From contig JAPTYO010000008.1 in NCBI GenBank assembly GCA_036873135.1, positions 22,855,001-22,919,000 of the forward strand: a stretch of DNA of 64,000 nucleotides. Direction: 5' to 3'. Positions 44,751 through 55,129 of the stretch are shown here, piece after piece. The translations under genes and the position numbers were made by a program. Origin of the DNA: Clarkia xantiana subsp. parviflora (taxonomy: Eukaryota > Streptophyta > Magnoliopsida > Myrtales > Onagraceae). Below the pieces are notes generated by a model that saw nothing but the letters and a program-made list of their open reading frames with translations, had not been told where the DNA came from and made no database searches. Every line of letters starts with the position of its first letter. Positions within the stretch are counted from its first letter, which is position 1.

Positions 44751-45546
44751 CTAGGTGCATTTCCCGCGCGTCGCGCGGGATGACTTACCAAATATGTATA
44801 ATCATTAAAAAACTAAAATTCAATGAAATTTATACTGGCTATTTGTAATATTTTGAAACACTATTTTTAAATAAAATATCAGTCTAAAATTTGAAAAAGT
44901 AAACGAAAGACTGAAAATTTTGAACCATAAAATACCATTGCGCAAATTCACAAATAAATTTTACATGCCCGTACCACATACTACCTTTGGTCGTCGGAGC
45001 GTCTGTTCTTCAACAAATATGGCTTCGATGACCACCGCTGATATCTCGTCGGAGATAGAGATGGCTCTGTCACTGAGAATGTCAGCCGCCCGTACCGCCT
45101 GGTATCTTCGTTCGCCTGCTCCGCGTCAAGCGTCTGTTAAAAATCAACGAAATTTTAATTTCGATTAATTACATACATTGAATCTTGAACGGTCTGAAAT
45201 TTCAATTGTGATTAATTGGATACATTTAATTTTGAACGGTTCAAAATCAGAAAAATTTTAATTGCGATTAATTGCATACATTGAATCTTGAACGGTCCGA
45301 AATTTTAATTGTGATTAATTGTATACATTGAATCTTGAACGGTTCGAAATTAGCGAAATTTTAATTGCGATTAATTGAAACTTAAAAACCCTCAGCTCCC
45401 TACTGCAATCAATGCTATGATGTTAATGACTACAAAACCCTTAGCTCAATTGTTATAAATGCATCGATTATTGTAAAAAAACAAAATCATCAGCTCCACA
45501 TTCACTCTGTTATTATCTTTCATTCAGAATTTATAATATATATAGA
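44751..45546 (-). mobile_element. Non-autonomous Helitron
   Basis: On the minus strand it begins TCTATATATATTATAAATTC and ends with the hairpin CCCGCGCG-AC-GCGCGGG followed by aaatgcac and CTAG, the standard plant Helitron termini (5' TC, 3' hairpin plus CTRR). It sits between A and T with no duplication. Copia-1 at 16911/16912 shows the unoccupied sequence GGTAACAA|TATATC, confirming both ends. 796 bp; no Rep/helicase. A less AT-rich stretch near 44985-45135 may be a captured exon but is not recognised. Confidence 0.9.
45137..45376. repeat. Tandem repeats inside the Helitron
   Basis: Four and a half copies of a unit of 47-58 bp with aattttaattgcgattaatt and acattgaatcttgaacggt. Internal minisatellites are common in non-autonomous Helitrons. 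Confidence 0.85.
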
Positions 45547-45935
45547 TTGTTACCTTTAATAAAAATAAAAATATGGTAAACAATATTTAATATGTATTTC
45601 GGCCGCAAATTACTTTTCTTGTGGACTATGAAATTAAAACTTTTACACTGTAATCTTAGGGTTTGGCCGAAATCAAAATCAAATTGGAAACAAGTGGTCA
45701 AATTTCAAGATCAAATATTAATAAGATCTACAATCCAATGTTTTATTTTGATAAAAGTCACATTTTTCTTGAAGATCATGAACATCAAATTTTACTTAGA
45801 ACATCATGAAAATTTCAGCCCTCACAATTATAAAAATCAGAAATTTTAAAATTTTCAATTAAAAATTAAAAACTTCGGCCATCACTATTATAAATCAAGA
45901 ACACCAATTTATCAAAATCAAGAAATTCTAACACA

Positions 45936-45947
45936 GGCTCTGATACC
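45936..45947 (-). other. Truncated primer-binding site of copia-2
   Basis: The minus strand reads GGTATCAGAGCC; the first T of the tRNA-iMet site is lost at the joint of a deletion that also removed the end of the LTR. Confidence 0.75.
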
Positions 45948-46396
45948 CGTAGAGGTTCTTGATAAAGAAGCCCTACGTGGTATTAGCTCCACAGCAAAGC
46001 TTCTGATCGATTCTTGGCATGGACGGATCTCCGGAGTGTTTTGCTCTAAGAAAATTGGCACACCCTTGTTGGTGGTCTTGGGTTCGGCCGAAGTATGCTA
46101 TAAGGGAGGAAGGGTTTTTCTCTCAAATCACCACTTAGGAAGAATTGTGAATTACCCCAAATAAAATCCTAACACCCCTTATTTATATGAGGAGCAAAGT
46201 TGACAAAAGTCCACTTTGACCCACACACATATTCGGCCGGCCACATATGTTAGGGAGGCCCAATTTTGGGTGTTTCATGTCAATTGGGATTTGGGCCAAG
46301 CCCAATTTCCCTAATGTGACATTAACCCAATTTCTTAGGTTACCTATACATACTAATGGGCTACCAATTACGGCGCCCAGTCACCATATGCTAACA
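45948..46396 (-). repeat. 5' LTR of copia-2, 3' part deleted
   Basis: The minus strand starts TGTTAGCATATGGTGACTGG, like the copia-1 LTR, but stops after GAACCTCTACG and runs straight into the primer-binding site. About 150 bp of R/U5 present in copia-1 is missing. The short match ACGGGT/GGGTAT at the joint suggests a microhomology deletion. Confidence 0.85.
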
Positions 46397-47816
46397 CTTC
46401 TATGGCGGTGATCTTTTTTGGATTGGCTTCGATTCCCCTCTGGCTAACCATGAACCCTAGGAATTTTCCTGATTGGACGCCAAAAGCGAATTTCGTCGGA
46501 TTTAAACGTACTTGGTGGCGTCGCATGCAAGTGTACGCTTCTTCTAGGTCCTGGATGTGTTCTTGGCCTCTTTTAGTTTTTACAAGCATGTCATCCACAT
46601 AAACTTCCATGTTCCTTCCCAGCATGGACTTGAACAGCTTGTTGACCATTCTTTGATAGGTGGCCCCGGCGTTTATTAAACCAAAAGGCATGACCTTATA
46701 GTGATAGATATCATTATCGGCGTAAAAGACGGTGTGGGCCTCGTCGTCGGGATGCATTTGTATTTAGTTATACCCATAATAGGCATCCATGAAGCTTAGA
46801 AGTTCATGTCCTGAGGTGGCGTCGACGAGTTGGTCGATCCTGGGTAGTGGATAGGAATCTTTGGGGCATGCCTTGTTAAGATCGCGAAAGTCTACACACA
46901 TTCTCCACCTTCCGTTAGACTTTTTCACCAAGACGGGATTAGCGACCCAGGTTTGAAATCGTATTTCCTTCACGAAACTAGTGTCGACTAACTTTCCCAC
47001 CTCTTGGCGTATCGCTGCCTTTTTCTCTGCTCCCATGGATCTCCTTCTTTGGGCTATAGGCTTCACGGCCGGGTCTCTCCTTAACTCATGGGAGATGATA
47101 TCGGGACTTATCACTGCCATATCGCTAGGCTCCCAAGCGAATAATCCCTTATACTTCTTAACGAGGGAAATTATCCGTTGTGCCATCTCTGGAGGTAAAG
47201 CAGTCCCGATTTTGACCTTTATGTCGTCACCGTCGATGGCGACTTCCCTTAGTTCCTCCATCGGGGCTGGTCGTCCGCCTTCCTCCCGAGGGTCCTCATC
47301 TGCAACGATGGATAGAGCTTCCCTTTGATTACGCCTTCTGAGGAGATTGACGTAGCATTGTCGAGACAATTTTTTGTCACCCCATACCTCTCCCATTCCG
47401 TGATGAGTAGGGAATCTCATGACCTGATGGGCGGTAGAGGGAACGATGTAGTTGGAGTTGAGAGTCGTTCTCACTAGTATGGCGTTGTACGCATTGATTT
47501 GGTCAACGACCACGAAACACGCCTTTAATTGTAAGGCCTTCCATCCTTGGCCCAGGATTGCAGGGAGTTGAATTTCTCCTAAAGGGTAAGTCGTCCTCCC
47601 TGCAAATCCCACCAGTGGGGAAGTCATCTCTTGAAGGTCCTTCTTTTTGTATCCAATTGCGGCGATGACCTCGAAGGCAATTACGTCGGCAGAACTTCCT
47701 CCATCGACAAGTATTCTTTTTACCTCGAAATCATTCATCCGAGCTGTGATCACCAGAGCCTCCTCATGGGGTTGTGTCGCATTGGTCAAGTCATCTGTGG
47801 AGAAGGTGATTGGCAT
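46397..47816 (-). pseudogene. Gypsy-3 protease and reverse transcriptase (truncated)
   Basis: One minus-strand frame with a single stop, TAA at 46764-46766, where YNQ is expected (CAA to TAA). Protease: HEEALVITARMNDFEVKR, VDGGSSADVI, YPLGEIQLPAI, VPSTAHQVMRFPTH. RT: FQTWVANPVLVKKSNGRWRM, CVDFRDLNKACPKDSYPLPR, MDAYYGYN, then after the stop HPDDEAHTVFYADNDIYHY, VMPFGLINAGATYQRM, the intact box VYVDDMLVK (YVDD at 46590-46601) and KFLGFMVSQRGIEANP. The frame then runs into the copia-2 LTR near 46397. It contains the RT segment that gypsy B lacks. Confidence 0.93.
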
Positions 47817-47821
47817 TGGCT

Positions 47822-48514
47822 CTAAATCCCTTGGTCTCTTGTAAGTACCTGGTGAGAAAGCGCCTTGGGCTGTATAAACGTCCCGAGCAGCACTCGATTC
47901 GCCTCCGGCTGCAAATCTTCCCTAAAAGACATTGATGTTATTTTCTGGAGGGGTTCTCCATCTTCGACATTCATGGGAACGATGACGGTGATAATGTTGG
48001 ATCTCTCTTTGCATAAATTCTTGTTCTCTCCTGGCGATGAGGCAATCTTCTGTGTTGTGGCCCTCTGCTTGGTGACTTTCACAGTAGAAGAGGGGACGAC
48101 GAGTTCTCTCAGCCATTTTAAGTCTTTCCAATCTTTGTTGAGTTTCCCGAAATTCTCTTGAGGAAGCTCCTCGGATGGACGAACTCTCGCCTTAACCTCG
48201 GGGGGGGGGGGGGTCTCTTGTTGGGTTGAGCGATTCGCCTGAGCTTGTTCTGCCCTAATATGGAGGGTCGCTCTATAGATTAGATCTTCCCATCTCTCCA
48301 CGGGTTCCGTGTATTGAGTGATGGCTAAAGATTGAGATTGCGGTCCCAACCCTCTGATGAATGCGCATATGGCTTCTCCCTCCATAAGCTCGCCTCCACC
48401 ATAGGCTCCTTGGAAACACCTGAAGTATCTTTCCAAGGTTTCTGTCGATTCTTGGAAAATATCCTCTGGTCTCCATGTCTGGTTTCTTCTCGAGTTACTC
48501 CTTAGTGGTGCCAT
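47822..48514 (-). pseudogene. Gypsy-3 gag
   Basis: From ATG 48514 the minus strand reads TLERYFRCFQGAYGG, ICAFIRGLGPQSQSLAI and VERWEDLIYRATLHIRAEQ, a capsid-like pattern, then a Pro-rich stretch over a run of 14 G (48200-48213). The zinc knuckle FYCESHQAEGHNTEDC lies in another frame (47922-48131), so a frame shift, perhaps slippage in the G run, separates capsid from nucleocapsid. The N-terminal part is short for a Tat gag and may be deleted. Confidence 0.75.
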
Positions 48515-48527
48515 GACTTTTGATCAC

Positions 48528-48549
48528 CGTTCCCACAGACGGCGCCAAA
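48528..48549 (-). other. Primer-binding site of gypsy-3
   Basis: The minus strand reads TTTGGCGCCGTCTGTGGGAA next to the LTR end CCCAACA. A near-canonical plant gypsy site, differing from that of A and B after TGGCGCCGTCT. Confidence 0.85.
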
Positions 48550-49376
48550 TGTTGGGATCAAAATGACGTGGCCTAAACCTTCTGGTAATGGACTTCGAGG
48601 TCTCGTATTTGACTAGCTCTTCTAGGTGTCTATCTCGACCTCGAGGGGTGCTTAGTTTCCATTTGAGCGTCTGACAGGCGAGAACCTGAAAAGGGATTGG
48701 GGATTTGCCCCTGATTCCACTCCGAAGCTTAAGTTAGTAATGAAGTTTTAGAGAGAATACTGTAAAAAGTATATCATATCTATTTTAGTAATGAATGCGC
48801 ACTCTCTTATTTATAGGAGAGGATTATACCGACTTTATATGGCGACTGTGGTGTCCTAATTGGTGGCTTGGTGGCGGCGGCCGCCTACATCTGATTGGTT
48901 GAGAAGGGCGGTGAAATGTCAGTAGGTGACACGAAGGTTGCCACCTCATCATTTCTTAATGTGGAAGGCTACCTTAATCATGTGACAAGTAGGTTGCCAC
49001 ATTAGCTTTACCTTGAGAGGAAGGTTTCCTTGGTAAAGAAGGCGGCGAGCAGGTTGCCAGTTGGTGCCTCTTCCTTAAGAGGAAGGGTTTCTCTTTGGGC
49101 GGCGAGCAGGTTACCAGCTGTCCCCTTAAGAGGAAGGGTTTCCTCAATAACGTCTAGTTTCCGACTCGAATCTTACCTTAAGAGGGAGAGTTTTTGAGTT
49201 GACTTATCACATTTGTTCGAATGTCGTATTGGTTGTCGACACCTCTTAGCATCAGTGTCGATTATTTATCATTGTCCTCTTCTCTTGATCATGATTGGTT
49301 GTCGACATATCTCTCTGAGATCTTGACTTTTAATAATCTCGATACTTCCAAGGTTACTTCGAATCACAACCCAACA
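48550..49376 (-). repeat. 5' LTR of gypsy-3
   Basis: 827 bp; on the minus strand it starts TGTTGGGTTGTGATTCG and ends GATCCCAACA. A TATAAATA box lies on the minus strand near 48812-48820. Repeated aaggtt/ggttgcca words occur at 48930-49130. The right end is inferred from the TG/CA rule. Confidence 0.8.
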
Positions 49377-49420
49377 CATACAAAAATATATTTATACTAG
49401 GCTGATCCAAATTCTTTCAT

Positions 49421-49458
<38 letters not shown>

Positions 49459-50702
49459 AATATATTATTTGTGTTGGGTCCTCACCCCCAATAGACATCT
49501 TTGGCACATTTTCATTTTATTAACAAAAAATATATTATATTTAATTACTATATTTTTTAAAATTAATAATTTATTCATTACTATATTTGAGAAACATTTA
49601 TTTATCTTTAATATTATTACTAAATCATTATTTAAAGTTTGTTATTTTTTTTAAGGTCGCTTAGTCGGATGTCTTAGTAATTATAATTAATTTACAATCC
49701 AATATTCATATTAATTTAAGTCAGCCCTATCATACTCATTCCGTTCAAATTTCGGATACATGTAAAAAAAATTATTCAACGAAATATGTAGATCGAGTGA
49801 TATATGTTCCGGCTGTTGAGATTTTTCTATCACATTGATCAGCCACTTACCAAATTATATATTTAACAAGTCAAAATAGGGGTGAAATGTGGTTCTTGAA
49901 GTTTGACCTCGTACAAATTTCATTTTACTCATCGTCCAATATTTATGGACTCAAACTATTAGTTCATCTATTTGTTAATCCAATCACATTGTGTACAACC
50001 TAATTAATGTTAACTAAATATTTTTGTAAATACAAGTCTAAACTTTATATTTTTGTGATTTAATTTTATCTTTATTGTTAAATCAAATTTTGTTGGTATT
50101 GTCATATTGTATATAATTACGTTTGTATAGGTCAAATTTGTCCATTGATGACTCTAAGTAGTTAAGAACAAGTTTACATTCTTGACACCTCAAGTTGATG
50201 AATTAGATACAATTGAGCCGTTAATGACCAACGTAATGCTCGACCCAACTCATTTATATATCTAACTATAAGACTAACTTGATACCGTAACTGAAGACAT
50301 TAGTTAATTTTTTACTTAATTATCATTTTCTCTTTCTCATGTTTTGAATTACGTTATGTCGCTCTTCTCTATCACATAGATTCGTTTCTCACAACGAATC
50401 AACTTGCCCATATTTTACTTTGATTAATTATAAATATTAGTAAGCTTAATATAGATTATATATCTTAAAATTTAAATAATCGATGCGCGTGCAACGCACG
50501 CGTTAATAAGTAGTATATATATATATATCGAGAAGCAGGACAGTAGGAATTAGTACACCAATTCTTAATAAATGTTTTTGTAAATTAATTATTATACAGA
50601 AGAAATAAATTAAGGGCGGGGATAAATATTATACTTAGTATCTATCTATATAGAGAAATATAGGAAATACTAGAGAGGAGAGGTGATGTTATTTGCTGAT
50701 GA
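49377..50702. other. AT-rich intergenic DNA
   Basis: No gene. A (TA)n run lies at about 49424-49456. At 50483-50503 a hairpin (gcgcgtgc-aa-cgcacgcg) is followed within ten bases by gtagt; it resembles a mutated Helitron 3' end, but CTRR is not intact. Confidence 0.55.
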
Positions 50703-50957
50703 TCATTTCATTCTCCCTGATCTCCACACAAACTCTCCCTGGTGGTGACGACAACGGAAAGACCCTGCATGCCTTGTCGGTGAACACAAACACCACCTTG
50801 TCGGGCTTCTGCTCCCAGCACCATCCTCCGGCGCCGCCGCACCTCTCTCTGTATCCTCATGATCATCGACCCTCGCCTCTTCCACAACCCATCTCCGGCG
50901 CCGCAGCCCAAAGCTCTCAGGGACGACGGTGATCCACGGCGGCTCTGGGTGGCACAT
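50703..50957 (-). CDS. Possible small GC-rich exon, unrecognised
   Basis: From ATG 50957 the minus strand is open for 84 codons, starting MCHPEPPWITVVPESFG, then Arg/Glu-rich. Upstream on that strand is a (GA)n-rich stretch (50958-51015), common in plant 5' untranslated regions. The GC content is far above the surroundings. All three overlapping frames are open, so composition alone could explain it. No family recognised and no introns seen. It could be a small gene, the first exon of a decayed gene, or a captured fragment. Confidence 0.3.
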   Translation of the reverse strand: MCHPEPPWITVVPESFGLRRRRWVVEEARVDDHEDTERGAAAPEDGAGSRSPTRWCLCSPTRHAGSFRCRHHQGEFVWRSGRMK

Positions 50958-52610
50958 CCTTCTCTCTCTCTCTCTGTTGTTCTTCTATAACCCTTTCTCT
51001 CTCTCTAGACTCTCTTCTTAATTATTATCGTGGAAAAGAAAGGAATAGGAATCATCGGGATTTTAAATGGGAAAGCAAAGGCAAGAAAGGGAGAGGTAGC
51101 CAAGCTTAAGCAAAGTTCACTTTTGGTCTTCAAGGACAAACCTACCTAGATTCGTCTTCTTCTACTTTTAGTAATCAATCATTCGACTGTGGATGAAACC
51201 ATCCGTCTTAATATAGCTGTTTTTTTCGTGTTTTGATTGATGATGATGATGATGTATTTAATTAAAATTGGACTCAACTTTTGCAGGAGATTGATTTAAG
51301 ATACGTGTCTCCCTCCGCCCACGTAGCCAGCAACCGGGGATAGGGTTGCAAGAGTGATCAGGTTTTTTACTCTATACCATCCTTAAAAAATTCAAATATT
51401 AAAATATGTCGAAAATTAAATTACGGTTTTAGAAGAAAAAAAAAATCAAAAGAATTAAATAAATTCTTAAATAATCTTAAAATTATATAAACCTTAAATT
51501 CTAAAATTTAATTGAATTTTGTTACAGTTTGACTTGATTAACCTAGATGATAAAAATGTTTAAAAGTATTACCTTTTAAAGTTAACCCGGCCTAACTTTA
51601 CACCTAACTCGTAGAGTTTAAAAAAAAAATCATAAAATTATATTAGTCATTTACATTAAAATATGAAAATTCAACAAACGAAAATCCAAAATGAGGGAAA
51701 AGGGCGTCGTTGTTTAGAACAGCGGCACCCAAAAAATTTGGGGCGAATCCGATGTTTAGACAACAACAGTGTGGGTATTTTGGTATTTGGCTAAATTTGG
51801 GGCATATTTTAATATTTGGACTTTCTTACGTTGTTATATGGGTAAATAGTTCAAAACATTGTATACACATAATTATTTTAAAAAAGTGACAAATACTTGT
51901 GAAAAAAAGAAAAAAAAAATTTACATGAAAAAAACTATAAAATATAGTCTAATAATTTAAAATTTCAAAAATAATAATTAAAATGACTATTACGATTTTT
52001 CATACTTTGAAAATAAAACATAACATACTCATTATCAACATATTCAAATAGATATTTTTCAATGAAATTCGCCAAAAAACTGTTCGTCAAAATACTGCTC
52101 ATTGAACTACTTTATGGACAAATAGACTTTTGCAGATATTTTTTTTTTATAATACTTTTGTATATATTTATTTGAATAAATATATATATATATTGTCACT
52201 TAGATAGTCAGATATAATTTTAGATATGAACTTATACATACAAACTATATATATATTAAATATAATTAGTTAAATAATATATATATACATAACATTCATA
52301 TTTAATGATGCACCACTTTCCTATTTAAAAGCGGGGTGCAACATTCAAATTTTCTCATAAATTGAGGGGTAGCAACATTTACATATCCACTAGTATATAC
52401 ACTAATTTTTATAAAATTGAGGGGTTGCAGTTGCAACCCCTCAACTATACGTAGCTACGCCCCTGAGGCCAAGTCATTAGCGACGAGTAGTTGTCATTTT
52501 CTCTCTAGTGAATCAAATTCACATTCTACTATGCTTTAACACAACTTCAATCCTAAATAATAGGGTTAGGCATAAACTAGTTCCAGATAGTACCATATAT
52601 ATATATATAT
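50958..52610. other. AT-rich intergenic DNA
   Basis: A CT-rich (minus-strand GA) tract lies at 50958-51015. Otherwise nothing coding. Near 52445-52464 the minus strand reads CAGGGGCGTAGCTACG, like the end of a hAT element; the other end was not found. Confidence 0.5.
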
Positions 52611-52747
52611 GATTTACCACCATAGGTAAGAGTTTTTGACCGATATAAACCTATACAAACAATCATATACAAATATAAGCTACATGAACAGTTAATTACA
52701 AATCTAAGCCAAACCGAGATATTAAATCTCGTTCAACAATATGAAAA

Positions 52748-53514
52748 AGGGTTAAGAACACAATAGGGGCCTGAATGTTTGCCCATGTTGCCAAAAGGGG
52801 TCTGAATTGAAAAATGATATTATTAAGGTCCTGAATTTTGAGTTATGTTTATATGAGAGGTCTCCGTCTATTTTTTCTGTTAAAAGTGATGGAAAGTGGT
52901 CACATGTTTGGCATGTGACCGAAAATAAACTGAAAATCCGAAAATGCCCTCCGACCAAAGTGTACCCCTCACATGCTTGTCCTAAAAAGACGAAAATACT
53001 CTTTAAGCCACCACGGCTCCGGCGACCACCACCACCACCACCACCACCACCACACCGACTCCGGCAACCACCACCCGGCTCCGGCGACCACCACCCAGCT
53101 CCGGCAACCACCACCCCGACTTTGGCGGTCGCCGGAGTCGGGGTGGTGGTCGCCGGAGCCGGGTGGTGGTCGCCGGAGCTGGGTGGTGGTCACCGGAGCC
53201 GGGTGGTGGTTGCCGGAGTCGGGGCGGTGGTCGCCGGGGCGATGGCCGGAGTCGTGGTGGCCTTAAGGGCATAATTAGTGTGCAGGGGTATTTTAGACAT
53301 TTCACATTTCAATAATTAAATTGATAAATAGTATAATAATTGCAAAAGGCTAATTCTGTCATTCACGTGGTTCCGTTACATTTAACAGAAAATTTGGATG
53401 GAAACCCGAAAAAACACAAACATGAAAATTCAGGCCCTTAGTAATACCATTTTTCAATTCAGACCCCTTTTGACAACATAGGCAAACATTCAAGTCCCTA
53501 TTGTGTTTTTAACC
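52748..53514. mobile_element. MULE-type MITE with GC-rich palindromic centre
   Basis: The left end AGGGTTAAGAACACAATAGG pairs with the right end (minus strand GGTTAAAAACACAATAGG). The arms pair over about 110 bp and more weakly inward. Flanks ATATGAAAA and ATATGGAAA form a 9-bp TSD with one mismatch, as for Mutator-like elements. The centre (53003-53270) is a palindrome of cgccggag/accacc units. ORFs with poly-His or Gly-rich translations come from these repeats. Confidence 0.75.
53003..53270. repeat. GC-rich palindromic (CCACCA / TGGTGG) repeat
   Basis: Left half: units such as ctccggcgaccaccaccc. Right half: the inverse, gggtggtggtcgccggag. The switch is near 53128. Unit period is about 24 bp. 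It could form a very stable stem, and GGTGG runs might form quadruplexes. Confidence 0.85.
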
Positions 53515-53907
53515 ATATGGAAAATGTAACCGAGATTTTAGAGCACTTCCAATGGCAAAAGACATTTTGAAGGACATTTACCGCCACGTCATCGCCATGT
53601 CATTGAAGAAAGAGAATAATGGAATTTGGCCAAAGTACTTACAATGGGCAAAAGTCATTTTGGACACATTAGATAAGACATTTTAGATTTATATGATTTT
53701 TATATGATATAAATAATTAAAATATTTTTACTTATAATTTTTTTAATTAACTAATTATACTATCATACATACAAATCAATGTTTTATTCAAGTAATTATC
53801 TATGAAATATTAAAAAAAAATACATTATTTAAATCATTAATAATATTATAAAATAGAAAATTTTATTGCATTAAATTTTATACTAAATAATAAAGTTACA
53901 TAATTAA

Positions 53908-54210
53908 TTACTCAAAGTAGACTTCAACGGAATTTGCACGAGTATTATGAAATTGGCAAATATGTTCGATCAAGTCTTCTTGTAGTTGTCGATATGTCTG
54001 TCTATCACGAAGTTTGATATTATTTTTGATATACCTCTCATAGGCAGACAAAAACTCCCCACTTAACTCGGGAAGTGATATACCACATTCAACATTATCA
54101 TATGCGGGTAGCTCTGCAAAGTTCCCAATGTAACTTGTTCTCTCATCCTCAACAATCATGTTATGCAATATGATGCATGCTCTCATTATTCTCAAGTTTC
54201 TTTGTTTCAA
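53908..54210 (-). pseudogene. Harbinger (PIF) transposase C-terminal fragment
   Basis: 100 codons on the minus strand, starting QRNLRIMRACIILHNMIVED, the hallmark C-terminal block of plant Harbinger transposases and their ALP1-like relatives. The rest reads ERTSYIGNFAELPAYDN and QTYRQLQEDLIEHICQFHN. The N-terminal part with the DDE core is missing; upstream on the minus strand the sequence switches to hAT-type DNA at about 54215. A complete transposase is about 400 residues. Confidence 0.88.
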
Positions 54211-54214
54211 AGAA

Positions 54215-54545
54215 TGGTGCGGGATTAGTTAATTTGGACTTGGTGTTTAGATTTGAATTTGTATTTTGTGATTAATTTGATGTGTTTGTTGTTTGTATTT
54301 GATTGGTGTTAGATTTATGGTTTGAATTTATATACAATGTAATATTTTGGCAAAAAAAAATTGTATTTAATATTGATAAATGAAAAAAAAAAAAAATTAT
54401 TCACACGGCGGGGCGAGTCGGGGCCTCGCGAGATTTTTGCCCCGCCCCGCCCCAGGAGGAACAATTTCCCGGGTCCGGGTCAGCCAGGCCGACCCGCGAG
54501 GCGGGTCCGGGGATTCGGAAACCCGCATCGACCCGCCCCGCATCA
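54215..54545 (-). mobile_element. Partial GC-rich hAT-type element
   Basis: The minus strand matches the left half of the element at 9902-10566: GC-rich end, then poly-T and AT-rich sequence with caccaatcaaata and aaacaccaa. It stops where the transposase fragment starts. Half of the element is missing. Confidence 0.7.
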
Positions 54546-55129
54546 TTGCATGCTCCTCACCTCACCTCCACATCATTGCATGTTCCTGCCATGCATAACC
54601 CACAGTGCATTTGCATGGCAAGCCTTGTAATGCATGCTCCAATGTAAAGAGGCCACTAGGTATATAATATATAACAATTTAATATTACAAATGTTACCAT
54701 CATTTTTATTGTTAAATTTGTAAGTTATTTTTTATTGTTATTAAAAATAAATTAATTAATTTTTTATCTTGGAAACACAAATGTCCTTAGGACAACTTAG
54801 AGGAAAGAGAAAATATTTATATAAGGACAATTAGTGGTAAGACATAAAACGTCATTCACTCTCTCTTCCACATAGGCAAAATGTCATAACATATTTGCCA
54901 GTGCTCTTACATCTCTGTATTTTCCCTTCCCCAAGATGTCATCTCAGCCAAGGGAAAATATTCTTTTCCCTTCCCCGAGATGTAATCTCAGCCAAGGGAA
55001 AAATTATTTTCCCTTCCCTGAGATGTCAAATCTTGGTCATGGGAAAATAATTTTCCCTTGGCTAAGATGTAATGTAGGTTATATATATATATATTTTAAA
55101 TTTTGTTTTCTTTATAAATATATCAAGCA

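Larger units (their letters stand above)
43098..46396 (-). mobile_element. 5' half of copia-2 (minus strand)
   Basis: Read on the minus strand: partial 5' LTR (45948-46396), primer-binding site, then a long leader that continues at 15913 on the far side of copia-1. The leader is collinear with copia-1 16528-18800, apart from the Helitron in copia-2 and the MULE-type MITE in copia-1. Its insertion at 46397 cuts the RT gene of gypsy-3. Confidence 0.88.
46397..49376 (-). mobile_element. Gypsy-3: 5' part of a Tat-like Ty3/gypsy element
   Basis: Minus-strand order: LTR 48550-49376, primer-binding site, gag, protease, RT up to just past YVDD, then an abrupt joint to the copia-2 LTR at 46396/46397. 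RNase H, integrase and the 3' LTR are not in the window. Its LTR differs from those of A and B, so it is another family. Confidence 0.9.
53541..54906 (-). mobile_element. PIF/Harbinger element, decayed
   Basis: The ends are GAGCACTTCCAATGGCAAA (left) and, on the minus strand at the right, GAGCACTGGCAAATATG. The TSD is TTA at 53538-53540 and 54907-54909, the TWA type preferred by this superfamily. It carries a transposase C-terminal fragment (53908-54210) and part of a GC-rich hAT element (54215-54545). Confidence 0.75.

Noticed and set aside
45592..45849. 85-codon plus-strand ORF
   Set aside because: It lies antisense in the copia-2 leader, which is untranslated in copia-1 as well.
50483..50512. 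Helitron 3' end (hairpin followed by gtagt)
   Set aside because: The hairpin is good, but the CTRR word is not intact and no TC start could be paired.
52752..53305. Gly/Val- and His/Pro-rich ORFs on both strands
   Set aside because: They come from the CCACCA/TGGTGG palindrome within a MITE.
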